From Acidobacteriota bacterium (GTDB lineage Bacteria > Acidobacteriota > Terriglobia > Acidiferrales > UBA7541): a stretch of DNA of 39,037 nucleotides. The notes below the pieces were generated by a model. It was not told the origin of the DNA and searched no databases. It saw nothing but the letters and a program-made list of their open reading frames with translations. The position numbers and the translations under genes are program-made. Location: the NCBI GenBank assembly GCA_003224525.1, contig QHZB01000188.1:1-39037 (forward strand). The letters run 5' to 3'. How positions within the stretch are numbered: position 1 is the stretch's first letter; each line of letters starts with the position of its first letter. Positions 8,344 through 15,554 of this stretch are shown piece after piece.

Positions 8344-8976
8344 TTAGGGTTGCACCAGACCTCGACGGACTGCATAGCGTACTAGACTTGCCGTTTCATG
8401 GATATCCAGTTTCCGCATGAGTCTTGATCGATGTGATTCCGCCGTTTTCACGCTGATGTCCAGCAGAGAAGCCACGTCCTTCGTCGACTTCCCCTCCGCA
8501 ATCAGTTGCAGCACTTGGCGTTCGCGAGCAGTGAGCGGATCCGCGGGCCTCTCCGATTTCGTTCGGTACGCCTCAATCACTGTCCGGGAGACACCGGGAC
8601 TCAGATAGAACATCCCTCGTGAAACTTGCTGAATGGCGTGTACCAGGTCGCTCGCCACCTGGTTTTTCAGCACATATCCCTTTACGCCAGCTTCTAACGC
8701 CTCAAGGATGTACTGATCTTCTTCATGCTGCGTGAGCAGAATCACCTTCGTTTTCGGACAGGCACGGCCGAGTTCCCGTGCCGCATCTATCCCGTTTAGC
8801 ATCGGCATACTGATATCCATGATGGCGATGTCCGGATTAAGTGATACTGCCTGGGTCACCGCTTCCTGTCCATCAGCAGCTTCCGCAACGACTCTAAATT
8901 CTTCTCGCTCGAGCAATGACTTTAAGCCCTGGCGTACCAGGACATGATCATCAGCGAGCGCCACGCGAATTGGCAT
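8344..8976 (-). CDS. NarL/FixJ-type response regulator
   Basis: Two-component response regulator of about 210 residues. The receiver domain has the acidic pair ADD near the N-terminus, phosphoacceptor Asp in IAIMDISMP, Thr in ILLTQHEED and Lys in GYVLKNQV. The C-terminal LuxR-type helix-turn-helix is intact (LTARERQVLQLIAEGKS, then DISVKTAESHRSRLMRKLDIH). I chose ATG 8976 because GGAGG at 8983-8987 is 6 nt upstream. The ATG two codons earlier directly abuts that site. It overlaps the histidine kinase gene by 26 nt and is the last gene of the stressosome operon, so it is the probable DNA-binding output. Target promoters are unknown. The short palindrome upstream of the operon could be an autoregulatory site. 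Confidence 0.94.
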   Translation of the reverse strand: MPIRVALADDHVLVRQGLKSLLEREEFRVVAEAADGQEAVTQAVSLNPDIAIMDISMPMLNGIDAARELGRACPKTKVILLTQHEEDQYILEALEAGVKGYVLKNQVASDLVHAIQQVSRGMFYLSPGVSRTVIEAYRTKSERPADPLTARERQVLQLIAEGKSTKDVASLLDISVKTAESHRSRLMRKLDIHETASLVRYAVRRGLVQP

Positions 8977-9928
8977 ATGCATCCTCCAATGGAAGTCGAA
9001 TCAAAAGTTCAGTTCCTCGCCCCCGGTGCGATTCGATGCGCACCGTTCCACCGATTGCACTCAAGCGTTCCTGCATCCCGATCAAGCCCAACCCCTTCCG
9101 GCAACCCGTTGCTTGAAGAGCGCGAACGTCAAAACCCGCTCCGTCGTCCCGGATCGAGCAACACAACACGAACTCATCTCGCCACGCGCGCACCCAGATA
9201 TTGCCCGCCTTTGCATGCTTGACCGCGTTGGTCAAGGCTTCCTGGACGACTCGATACAGCGCCACCTCGGTTGTGCTGGGGAGGCGCCCGGCAAATGCCA
9301 CCTTGATATGGATGGGCAGATTGGCGCGCTTCGAAACCCCTTCGGCCAGGAAGCGGATCGCCGGAATCCATCCAAGATCGTCCAAAACCGTTGGCCGAAG
9401 TTCGTGGGAATACCGCCGCAACTGCTTTTCAACCTGGTTGAGCAATTCTTCAACCCGCCCCATCTGCTCTTTGTGACGTTCCGGCAATTCCCGCGCGACG
9501 TCGGCGAGCGCAAGATGCACGGCCACCAAAAGCTGCCCGGCCTCGTCGTGCACGGCATACGCGATCCGCTTGATTTCTTCCTCCAGCGTTTCATTGAGGT
9601 GCCGCAACGCCGCGATCGCATCTTGCACTCCGCGGTGCGCCATTTCGTATGGCGAGAGCATCTCTGCCAGGAAATCTCCAGCCGCCTTCAGCAATTCCTG
9701 GTGCTGCGCCGCGCCTTGTGCCTCGGCAAGCATCCCGTAGATCGCCTGATGATGCATGAATGCGATTTCCATGAAGCTCTTTTTCTCGGTGATGGCGCGG
9801 CGCCCCAGCTCGTAGGCCCGGCCTAGCGCGGCCTCGCCGCCGCTCCGGGTGTATTCACCAAACGCCGAGCGATATTCTTCTTCAAAATTTGCGGGCGTCT
9901 TTCCTCTCCGTTTCGCTGCCGTCTTCAT
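8951..9928 (-). CDS. NarX-type histidine kinase with RsbU-like N-terminal RsbT-binding domain
   Basis: Cytosolic histidine kinase of 325 residues with no membrane segment. Residues about 17-112 resemble the N-terminal, RsbT-binding region of Bacillus RsbU: compare FMEIAFMHHQAIYGML and FLAEMLSPYEMAHRGVQ here with RsbU's IISIHRKVLKEL and FLIEVMIGYGMAYQEH (recalled from memory). A HisKA_3 dimerisation/phosphoacceptor region follows (AYAVHDEAGQLL, His-127). The HATPase_c domain has the N box ALTNAVKHA (Asn-234), the G1 box DDGAGF (261-266) and the G2 box GLGLIGMQERL. The gene overlaps rsbX by 4 nt and the response regulator by 26 nt. I infer that free RsbT activates this kinase, which then phosphorylates the adjacent LuxR-type regulator. 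The PP2C domain of true RsbU is absent. Kinase identity is certain, and the RsbU_N call is by-eye similarity. Confidence 0.88.
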   Translation of the reverse strand: MKTAAKRRGKTPANFEEEYRSAFGEYTRSGGEAALGRAYELGRRAITEKKSFMEIAFMHHQAIYGMLAEAQGAAQHQELLKAAGDFLAEMLSPYEMAHRGVQDAIAALRHLNETLEEEIKRIAYAVHDEAGQLLVAVHLALADVARELPERHKEQMGRVEELLNQVEKQLRRYSHELRPTVLDDLGWIPAIRFLAEGVSKRANLPIHIKVAFAGRLPSTTEVALYRVVQEALTNAVKHAKAGNIWVRAWRDEFVLCCSIRDDGAGFDVRALQATGCRKGLGLIGMQERLSAIGGTVRIESHRGRGTELLIRLPLEDAYANSRGAR

Positions 9929-10542
9929 GCCTGAACCCCGGTTAGCCTCACCACCAAAACGAGCGCGTCATCATTTCCCCGGCAGTGACGTTCCAGAATT
10001 CTCTCCGCGGCTCTTTGCGGGGGTTCCAGCGCGGAGAGACCTTCGGCAAATTCACCTCGAATCCCATCCGTAACAAATACCAGAGTATCCCCCTTCGCAA
10101 TGGGAAGCACTGCGGCCTGCAGCGCTGGCAATTGCGAACCAACGACACCGCCACGCAGCAGCAGCACTTCCTGCACGCTTCCCTTCTGGGCCCCGGCGCG
10201 CATCAATGCTCCCTGCACGTTGCCGACCCCGGCCCACGTCATCAAGCCACTCTGCGTGTCAATCCAAGCAAGGCTGAGCACGACTCCGCGCGTCCAGCGG
10301 AGCCCCTCGTGGCAGCTCTTTAGCAGTGAAATGACCGGTTCGTCCGCTCCCGCTTTGAGAATGGAAACCGCCGTCTTCGCCGCGTTGGCAGCTTCTTCTC
10401 CGTGTCCTATTCCGTCAATCGCCGCGATCAGAATTCCACTGTGGTTACAGCAAACCAGATGCTGGTCGCCCGATTCACCCTGACCCGGGAGAACAAACTT
10501 CGCCACTCCATACTCCACCAGCGGTGCCTTTATTGTTTCCAC
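9925..10542 (-). CDS. rsbX: RsbX-like PP2C phosphatase
   Basis: Small SpoIIE/PP2C-type serine phosphatase of 205 residues, close in length to Bacillus RsbX. In that system RsbX dephosphorylates RsbS and RsbR to reset the stressosome. Metal-binding motifs are present: AAIDGIGHGEEA (Asp-43), VFVTDGIRGEF in the middle and GNDDALVLVV at the end. There is no N-terminal sensor or RsbT-binding domain, which separates it from RsbU. It overlaps rsbT by 13 nt upstream and the kinase by 4 nt downstream, so all are translated from one message. Position and size both favour the feedback-phosphatase role over an output phosphatase. Confidence 0.88.
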   Translation of the reverse strand: METIKAPLVEYGVAKFVLPGQGESGDQHLVCCNHSGILIAAIDGIGHGEEAANAAKTAVSILKAGADEPVISLLKSCHEGLRWTRGVVLSLAWIDTQSGLMTWAGVGNVQGALMRAGAQKGSVQEVLLLRGGVVGSQLPALQAAVLPIAKGDTLVFVTDGIRGEFAEGLSALEPPQRAAERILERHCRGNDDALVLVVRLTGVQA

Positions 10543-10934
10543 TTCTTCACCCTCACGATCGTCCCCTGGCTCGGTTCGGAGCTAATTTCAAACTCGTCCA
10601 TCAGGCGGCGCACTCCCGGCAGCCCCAGTCCAAGGCTTCCCGACGTCGAGAACCCGTCTCGCATTGCTTGACGAATGTCCCGGATTCCCGGGCCGCTATC
10701 GGAAGCGATGATCAAGATGCCCTGGCGGCTCGACCCATGGACCATTTTCAGGCTGATTTCACCTTTGCGCGCGTAGGACACGATGTTGCGCGCCAGCTCG
10801 GAAATAGCCGTGGCGATGAGTGTGGCGTCGCCAGTCGTAAAGCCAAGTTCGGTTGCGAGAGCGCGGCCTTTCTGACGGGCTGCTACGATATCTTGGTCCG
10901 AGTTGATGGCCACCCGGATTTCTCCCGCCCTCAC
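10530..10934 (-). CDS. rsbT: RsbT-like switch serine/threonine kinase
   Basis: GHKL-fold protein kinase of 134 residues. The ATP site motifs are SELARNIVSYA (N box, Asn-50), ASDSGPGI (G1, Asp-79) and GSLGLGLPGVRRLMD (G2). In characterised stressosomes RsbT is held by RsbR/RsbS, phosphorylates them under stress and is then free to bind an activator target. The start is a GTG. The gene lies 10 nt after rsbS and overlaps rsbX. No RsbU phosphatase, RsbV/RsbW pair or sigma-B gene is nearby, so the local target is probably the kinase two genes downstream. Confidence 0.93.
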   Translation of the reverse strand: MRAGEIRVAINSDQDIVAARQKGRALATELGFTTGDATLIATAISELARNIVSYARKGEISLKMVHGSSRQGILIIASDSGPGIRDIRQAMRDGFSTSGSLGLGLPGVRRLMDEFEISSEPSQGTIVRVKKWKQ

Positions 10935-10944
10935 AGTGTCTCTC

Positions 10945-11307
10945 TCAGTCTATGTTCTTGAATTTTTCAATCAAGTACGCCAAACCTTCTTCCAGGTCCA
11001 GCGCCGTCGCAACACCTTCCAGCGTCAGTCCAAGTTGAACCATGGCAAACGCCACTTCCGGCTGAATCCCCACGATCACTGTTTCGGCGCCGCGCAGCCG
11101 GATCATGTGTGAGATCTCCCGCAGCGTCCGCGAGGCGAACGAGTCCATCACGTCCATCGCCGTCACGTCCACAATGACCCCGCGAGAACGAAACCTGACC
11201 ACCTGCTGCACCAGACCACGCCGCAAGTGCTCCAGGTCCGCGTCCGAGAGAGCCGCCTGAAAGGTGGCAATCAGGACCTCTCCCTGTTTCAGAATGGGGA
11301 CTTCCAC
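10945..11307 (-). CDS. rsbS: RsbS-like STAS domain stressosome core protein
   Basis: Single STAS domain protein of 120 residues, the size of Bacillus RsbS. The phosphorylatable serine region is conserved: DVTAMDVMDSFASRTL, with Ser-56 aligned to the RsbT-phosphorylated Ser-59 of B. subtilis RsbS. The later segment VIVGIQPEVAFAMVQLGLTLEGVATALDLEEGL is highly typical. With RsbR it should build the stressosome core that sequesters RsbT. A 15-nt gap separates it from rsbR. A STAS-only protein could be SpoIIAA/RsbV-like, but the neighbouring rsbR and rsbT and the DSF motif argue for RsbS. Confidence 0.94.
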   Translation of the reverse strand: MEVPILKQGEVLIATFQAALSDADLEHLRRGLVQQVVRFRSRGVIVDVTAMDVMDSFASRTLREISHMIRLRGAETVIVGIQPEVAFAMVQLGLTLEGVATALDLEEGLAYLIEKFKNID

Positions 11308-11322
11308 GTAGCCCTCCTTCCG

Positions 11323-12243
11323 TTAAGCTTGGCGGGGTTCCGCCAGTGTCACCACTTTGTATCCCAGCAGTCTTTCCGCCTGCTCGATGCCGCCTTGCAG
11401 GTCGCCCACCGTGTTCATCTTCCCCAGGTCCACGCCGATGGTCACCAGCGTCTGCGCAATCTCCGGTGAAAGGCCCGTGACAATGACCGTCGCGCCGAGC
11501 AGCCGCGAAGCTTCCACCGTCTGCACCAAGTGGTTCGCTACCGTCACGTCCATGGCTGCCACACCGGTGATATCGATCACCACGACTTTTGCGCGATTCG
11601 TGCGGATGCCACGCAGGAGTTGTTCTGTCAACTGCCGGGCGCGTTGTGGATCGATCACGCCGATGATCGGCAGAATCAGCAATCGTTCGCGGACCTGCAG
11701 CACCGGCGTGGAGAGTTCGCGGATCGCTTCCTGTTGCTGGCGGATGACGCGCTCGCGCTCCTGCACGAATCCTACTGCCACGGTGTTCGCGATGCGGTTC
11801 GCGGCAGGCTCGTAGGCATCCAGGATGCGATTCAATTTCTTGAAATCCGTCTGGTACTTTGCGAAGAGGGACCGCGCCAGGACGTCGCGCAGCAACAGAA
11901 CGATTCCCACGACTTCGTGGGTTTCCACGCCCCGCGGAATGATGCGTTCAGACAGGTTGCGCGCATAAGCTTGCAGCGCTTCGAATGCTTCGGTTTCCAG
12001 AGCCTCCACGTAGCTGTCGTACACCGAAGTTGCTTCCGCGAAGATCTCTTCTTTGGTCATGGCCGTCAGCAGGCGCGTCTCCGAGATGCGCACCACCCAT
12101 TCCTCGCGCAGCAGCGTTCGGTTTTGCCGAAGGTGCGCCACGAGTTCGCGAAGAAGCTCTGACGGCGCTTCACTCCGCACTATTTCCACCGCTGGACCGC
12201 CCCTGGCCTCCGAGTCCCTTGAAGTGATCTCTCGTTTGGACAT
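11323..12243 (-). CDS. rsbR: RsbR-like stressosome sensor (globin-like N-domain + STAS)
   Basis: Stressosome sensor/scaffold of 306 residues. The N-terminal half (about 30-165) is helical and resembles the non-haem-globin RsbR_N sensory domain (LREEWVVRISETR, then FAKYQTDFKKLNRILDAYEPAAN). A linker helix (QERERVIRQQQEAIRELSTPVLQV) leads into a STAS domain (about 180-295). Thr-234 (MDVTVANHL) and Thr-265 (EIAQTLVTIG) lie about where RsbT phosphorylates RsbR proteins, but exact correspondence needs an alignment. I chose ATG 12243, with AGGAG 9 nt upstream. The longer frame to 12369 adds a 42-residue stretch unlike RsbR. It is first in the operon and only one RsbR paralogue is present here. The physical or chemical signal cannot be read from sequence. 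Confidence 0.92.
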   Translation of the reverse strand: MSKREITSRDSEARGGPAVEIVRSEAPSELLRELVAHLRQNRTLLREEWVVRISETRLLTAMTKEEIFAEATSVYDSYVEALETEAFEALQAYARNLSERIIPRGVETHEVVGIVLLLRDVLARSLFAKYQTDFKKLNRILDAYEPAANRIANTVAVGFVQERERVIRQQQEAIRELSTPVLQVRERLLILPIIGVIDPQRARQLTEQLLRGIRTNRAKVVVIDITGVAAMDVTVANHLVQTVEASRLLGATVIVTGLSPEIAQTLVTIGVDLGKMNTVGDLQGGIEQAERLLGYKVVTLAEPRQA

Positions 12244-12727
12244 GAATCGATTCTCCTTGCGCTCGGCGGGTTGAACTTGTGCACACGGATTGCTTGAGCC
12301 CCCTGCAAATTTGCAACAAGTACCATGACTTGCCGGCCCCTTCAAGCAGGCGAACCGCTGCAAGGGCAATCAGGTAAATACCTGAGTTGCAAGCCATGTT
12401 TCCGTGAGAATAGCAGACCTCTTGCTCACAGGCGGTAAAATCCATTAGAAACGTGCAGGCCCATGCCAGGAGGGGTACTCGGCGCCAAGGAGCGGTAACC
12501 GTGTAGTCTGTAAGGGTTTATCTTTTGAGGACGGAATCCCTCAATTTCAAACCTCTGGGCTTCCTCCCGACCGATTCACCGTTATAGCACCTAACAGTTA
12601 GCCGAGGCCTCACACATCCGGTCTCGCACGCGGTTATCACCTGCGCTGCTCGCGCGCCCAGTGTGCCACCCAAGGCCCACCCAAGGCCACGTTTAACTGG
12701 CACATTTGAGTGGCCAGGGGTAGCATT
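12244..12727. other. Intergenic region upstream of the stressosome operon
   Basis: This 484-bp region separates rsbR (minus) from a broken plus-strand gene. It contains the palindromes GCAAATTTGC (12305-12314) and TCAGGTA-AA-TACCTGA (12370-12385), an inverted repeat TTGAGG-N8-CCTCAA (12525-12544) and a perfect 11-bp tandem duplication of CCACCCAAGGC (12666-12687). The stressosome promoter should lie here, but no clear -35/-10 or -24/-12 pair stands out. No credible ORF was found. Confidence 0.4.
12370..12385. promoter_or_regulatory. Palindrome upstream of rsbR, candidate operator
   Basis: A perfect 7-bp inverted repeat TCAGGTA/TACCTGA with a 2-bp centre lies 127 bp upstream of the rsbR start. 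The symmetric layout fits a dimeric helix-turn-helix regulator such as the LuxR-type protein encoded at the end of this operon. Only symmetry supports it, and the same dyad could be chance. Confidence 0.28.
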
Positions 12728-13209
12728 TTGCACCTGTCCAAACTACTTTTTGCCGTGCTCGGTTTCTTCGCGGCGGCGTACTCTGCCGATCTGCCCACCA
12801 GAAAATCTGTGAACCTCGCGGCAATCAAAACTAATGGTCGCGGCCGCTGAAGCGCAGGCCAAAAAAGCTAAATGTTGAAGTGACTATCTGCACTGTCGAC
12901 GAAAGTGGCAATCTGCTTTTTCTCACGAAAGCGGGTGCCGCTCCGCTCAACACCATCGAATTCGCCCAAAAGAAAGCCCGCCAGGCTGCGCTCTACAAGA
13001 TTCCCTCGAAGGACGGCGCCCATGCAGTCAAAAAAAGGCCATCTCGATGTCCTCGTTTTTCCGGACTTTTTCCCCAACCAGGGCGGACTCCCCAGCTACT
13101 GGAAGCGGACGGCCAGACCATCGGCGGTATTGCTGCCACTGGCGCCAAATCTGAGATTGATGAAACCTTCTCACAAGCAGCACTCGACGCTGTTTTCAAC
13201 AAGAAGTAA
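12728..13209 (+). pseudogene. GlcG/HbpS-like (DUF336) secreted protein, multiply frameshifted
   Basis: Broken gene for a GlcG/HbpS (haem-degrading/DUF336) family protein with signal peptide. The pieces read in order in different frames. First is LSKLLFAVLGFFAAAYSAD then LPTRKSVNLAAIK (frame of TTG 12728). Next is MVAAAEAQAKKAK (ATG 12834), then LNVEVTICTVDESGNLLFL continuing to AHAVKK. After that come GHLDVLVFPDFFPNQGGLP and finally LLEADGQTIGGIAATGAKSEIDETFSQAALDAV to the stop at 13207-13209. The shifts fall near 12830-12834, the A-rich 12861-12873, a seven-A run at 13030-13036, and 13089-13100. Four shifts in about 480 bp indicate decay rather than programmed frameshifting, though assembly error in homopolymers cannot be excluded. 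The recovered order matches the family along its whole length. Confidence 0.8.
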
Positions 13210-13487
13210 TCAAGACCAACTTTCATCCAGCCTCCAGCGGGCGAGTGAAATGATTCGCGGAAATGCATAGGAGCGTCACCCGTCGATGGGAAGGTTTTGC
13301 GTTTCTCGGGCTCGAAATAGAGCTTCGGCCAGCCGGGGTAGCGCGATGGACTGGGACCGCTGGCGCCTTTCGGCTGGCTCGCCCTGCTAGGTTAAGCTCT
13401 TTACAAAGCCTCGCCTAAAACGTAAAGTGGCGCGGCCTGTCGGCCGGGCAGGCCCATCGCAACGGTTCTATCGGAGAGGAGACTGCC
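13210..13487. other. Intergenic region upstream of GH97 gene
   Basis: A 278-bp region that presumably carries the GH97 promoter and, at its end, the ribosome site GAGAGGAG before the GTG start. The reverse strand around 13270-13380 reads as a short protein-like stretch (including YPGWPKLYFEPEKRK) that begins after a TAA and has no start codon I can support. It may be a further gene remnant, but I cannot name it. Confidence 0.35.
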
Positions 13488-15461
13488 GTGGTCAACAGTC
13501 TGAAACTAAGGCCGCTGCCCTTGCTAGCTCTGCTTTCCGCATTGCTGACCACGGCCGGTACAGCTGCTGCGCAATCGAGCTACGACCTGCGTTCTCCTGA
13601 CAACCGGATCGAAATCAGAATCCGCACCGCCCAACACCTCCGCTACGACGTGCTCCTGAAAGGCCGCACTTTGCTGCAGGATTCGACTCTGTCTCTCGAC
13701 ATCGACCACAAGACTCTAGGCGTAGACCCGAAAGTCCTCGCCGCAAAAAAACTTACTTACGACCAGACCGTTGAGCCACTGGTGCGTCAGAAGTTTGCCC
13801 GAATTCGCGAAAACTACAATGAATTGCGCCTCGAAATGGAAGGCCGGTACGCCGTTGTCTTTCGCGCATACAACGAAGGCGCCGCCTACCGATTCGAAAC
13901 GTCGCTTTCTCAGCAGCAGGTGAAAGTCTTCAGCGAAGAAGTAAAGTTCACTTTCCCCGGAGATTCCATCGTCTATTATCCACAGGAAGACAGCATGTTT
14001 TCGCACAACGAGCGAAAGTATCTTCCGCAACATTTGCGCGAAATCGATCCGGCGTTCATCGCCACCATGCCTGCAGTTGCGGATGCCGGAGGAGGCGCCA
14101 AGCTCGCGCTCGCCGAATCGGATGTGGAAGATTATCCGGGAATGTGGCTGCGCGGCACCGGCGGCTTCGGACTTGCCGGTACGTTCCCGCTTTACCCACT
14201 AAAAGAAAAATTGCAGAAAGACCGCGATTTCAGAGTCGTTGAAGCCGCCGATTACATCGCCGTTACTTCCGGCACGCGCACTTTTCCCTGGCGGCTTATG
14301 GGCATTGTTGAGAGAGACGCAGACCTGCTGACAAACCAGCTTGTGTGGTTGTTGGCGAAGCCGTCGCAGTTCGAAGACACCTCGTGGATCAAGCCGGGCA
14401 AAGTCGCGTGGGACTGGTGGAACTACAACAATATTTACGATGTGGATTTCAAGGCGGGAATCAACACCGAGACCTATAAGTATTACATCGACTTCGCCGC
14501 TAAATATGGCCTCCAGTACATCATTTTGGACGAAGGCTGGTACAAACTTGGAAACGTGCTGGAAGTCGTGCCGGAAATAAATATGGAGGAGCTGACTGCT
14601 TACGCCAAAGAAAAAAACGTGGGAATCATTCTTTGGGTGATCTGGAAGTCGCTCGACGATCAGCTGATCCCCGCTCTCGATCAATACGCGAAGTGGGGGA
14701 TCCAGGGAATCAAAGTCGATTTCATGCAGCGGGATGATCAGCTGCTGATCAACTTCTACCACAAAGTCAGCCGCGAAACCGCTAAGCGCAAAATGCTCGT
14801 CGATTTTCACGGCGGACAGAAACAAATCACCATGACCCGCACGTGGCCCAACATGATCAGTGGGGAAGGAGTTCGCGGGATGGAGTGGAGCAAATGGAGC
14901 GCCGACTCCGAACCAAAACACAACGTCACGCTTCCTTTTACAAGAATGTTTCTTGGCCCCATGGACTACACGCCTGGAGCAATGCGGAACGCCACCAGAA
15001 CCACCTTTGCACCAATCCACCAGCAGCCGATGGCACTGGGTACGCGCTGCCATCAGCTCGCTATGTACGTGGTATTCGAGAGCCCCCTGCAGATGCTTTC
15101 CGACAGCCCGTCGAATTACTTGCGCGAACCGGAGGCCATGGAGTTTCTAGCTCCCGTTCCATCCGTCTGGGATGACACCAAAGCCCTTGATGGCCGCATC
15201 GCTGAATACGTTTTGGTGGCGAGAAGAAACGGCAGCGACTGGTATGTGGGCGCGATGACGGATTGGACGGCGCGCGAACTCGAAGTGGATTTCTCCTTCC
15301 TGCCCGAAGGAAATTTTTCGATGGAAGCTTATCAGGACGGAGTAAACGCCGACCGCATGGCCAGCGACTATAAGAAAGTGAGAATGCGGGTCAACAAATC
15401 CACGAAACTGAAAATCAAATTGGCGCCCGGCGGCGGCTGGGCGGCACGCATCCACCCGTAA
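13488..15461 (+). CDS. Glycoside hydrolase family 97, probable retaining alpha-galactosidase type
   Basis: Secreted GH97 alpha-glycosidase of 657 residues, the usual family length. It has a signal peptide (about 1-29, ending TAAAQS), an N-terminal beta-sandwich (YDLRSPDNRIEIRI, then YRFETSL), a TIM barrel (KVAWDWWNYNNIYDVDFKAG, then YIILDEGWY) and a C-terminal beta domain. In the barrel, GIKVDFMQRDDQ carries Asp-411. From published GH97 work, an Asp here is the nucleophile of retaining members such as the Bacteroides alpha-galactosidase, whereas inverting SusB-type alpha-glucosidases have Gly there and use glutamate bases. Glu-460 in ISGEGVRG is a candidate acid/base. The start GTG has GAGAGGAG upstream. 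It stands alone between a decayed gene and yceH, with no SusC/SusD-like partners in the window. Substrate preference is inference. Confidence 0.92.
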   Translation: MVNSLKLRPLPLLALLSALLTTAGTAAAQSSYDLRSPDNRIEIRIRTAQHLRYDVLLKGRTLLQDSTLSLDIDHKTLGVDPKVLAAKKLTYDQTVEPLVRQKFARIRENYNELRLEMEGRYAVVFRAYNEGAAYRFETSLSQQQVKVFSEEVKFTFPGDSIVYYPQEDSMFSHNERKYLPQHLREIDPAFIATMPAVADAGGGAKLALAESDVEDYPGMWLRGTGGFGLAGTFPLYPLKEKLQKDRDFRVVEAADYIAVTSGTRTFPWRLMGIVERDADLLTNQLVWLLAKPSQFEDTSWIKPGKVAWDWWNYNNIYDVDFKAGINTETYKYYIDFAAKYGLQYIILDEGWYKLGNVLEVVPEINMEELTAYAKEKNVGIILWVIWKSLDDQLIPALDQYAKWGIQGIKVDFMQRDDQLLINFYHKVSRETAKRKMLVDFHGGQKQITMTRTWPNMISGEGVRGMEWSKWSADSEPKHNVTLPFTRMFLGPMDYTPGAMRNATRTTFAPIHQQPMALGTRCHQLAMYVVFESPLQMLSDSPSNYLREPEAMEFLAPVPSVWDDTKALDGRIAEYVLVARRNGSDWYVGAMTDWTARELEVDFSFLPEGNFSMEAYQDGVNADRMASDYKKVRMRVNKSTKLKIKLAPGGGWAARIHP

Positions 15462-15554
15462 CAAGTTCCTGTTAAGCGCCAAGAAGCTGAGCAAACAGAG
15501 CAAGCCGCGCTCAGTACAGCCGACGGAATGGCTCTCCTACAAGAAGAGTGCTTC

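Noticed and set aside
9026-9826. Plus-strand open frame of 266 codons opposite the stressosome kinase
   Set aside because: Antisense to a kinase with all motifs intact; composition atypical of a protein.
11323-12243. Idea that RsbR has lost a phosphorylatable threonine (DVTVAN in place of D-T-x-V-A-N)
   Set aside because: A threonine is still present one position later, and my alignment to Bacillus RsbR is from memory; not strong enough to claim.
12666-12687. Perfect 11-bp tandem duplication CCACCCAAGGC
   Set aside because: Only two copies and no associated feature; probably a replication-slippage product, not a functional repeat.
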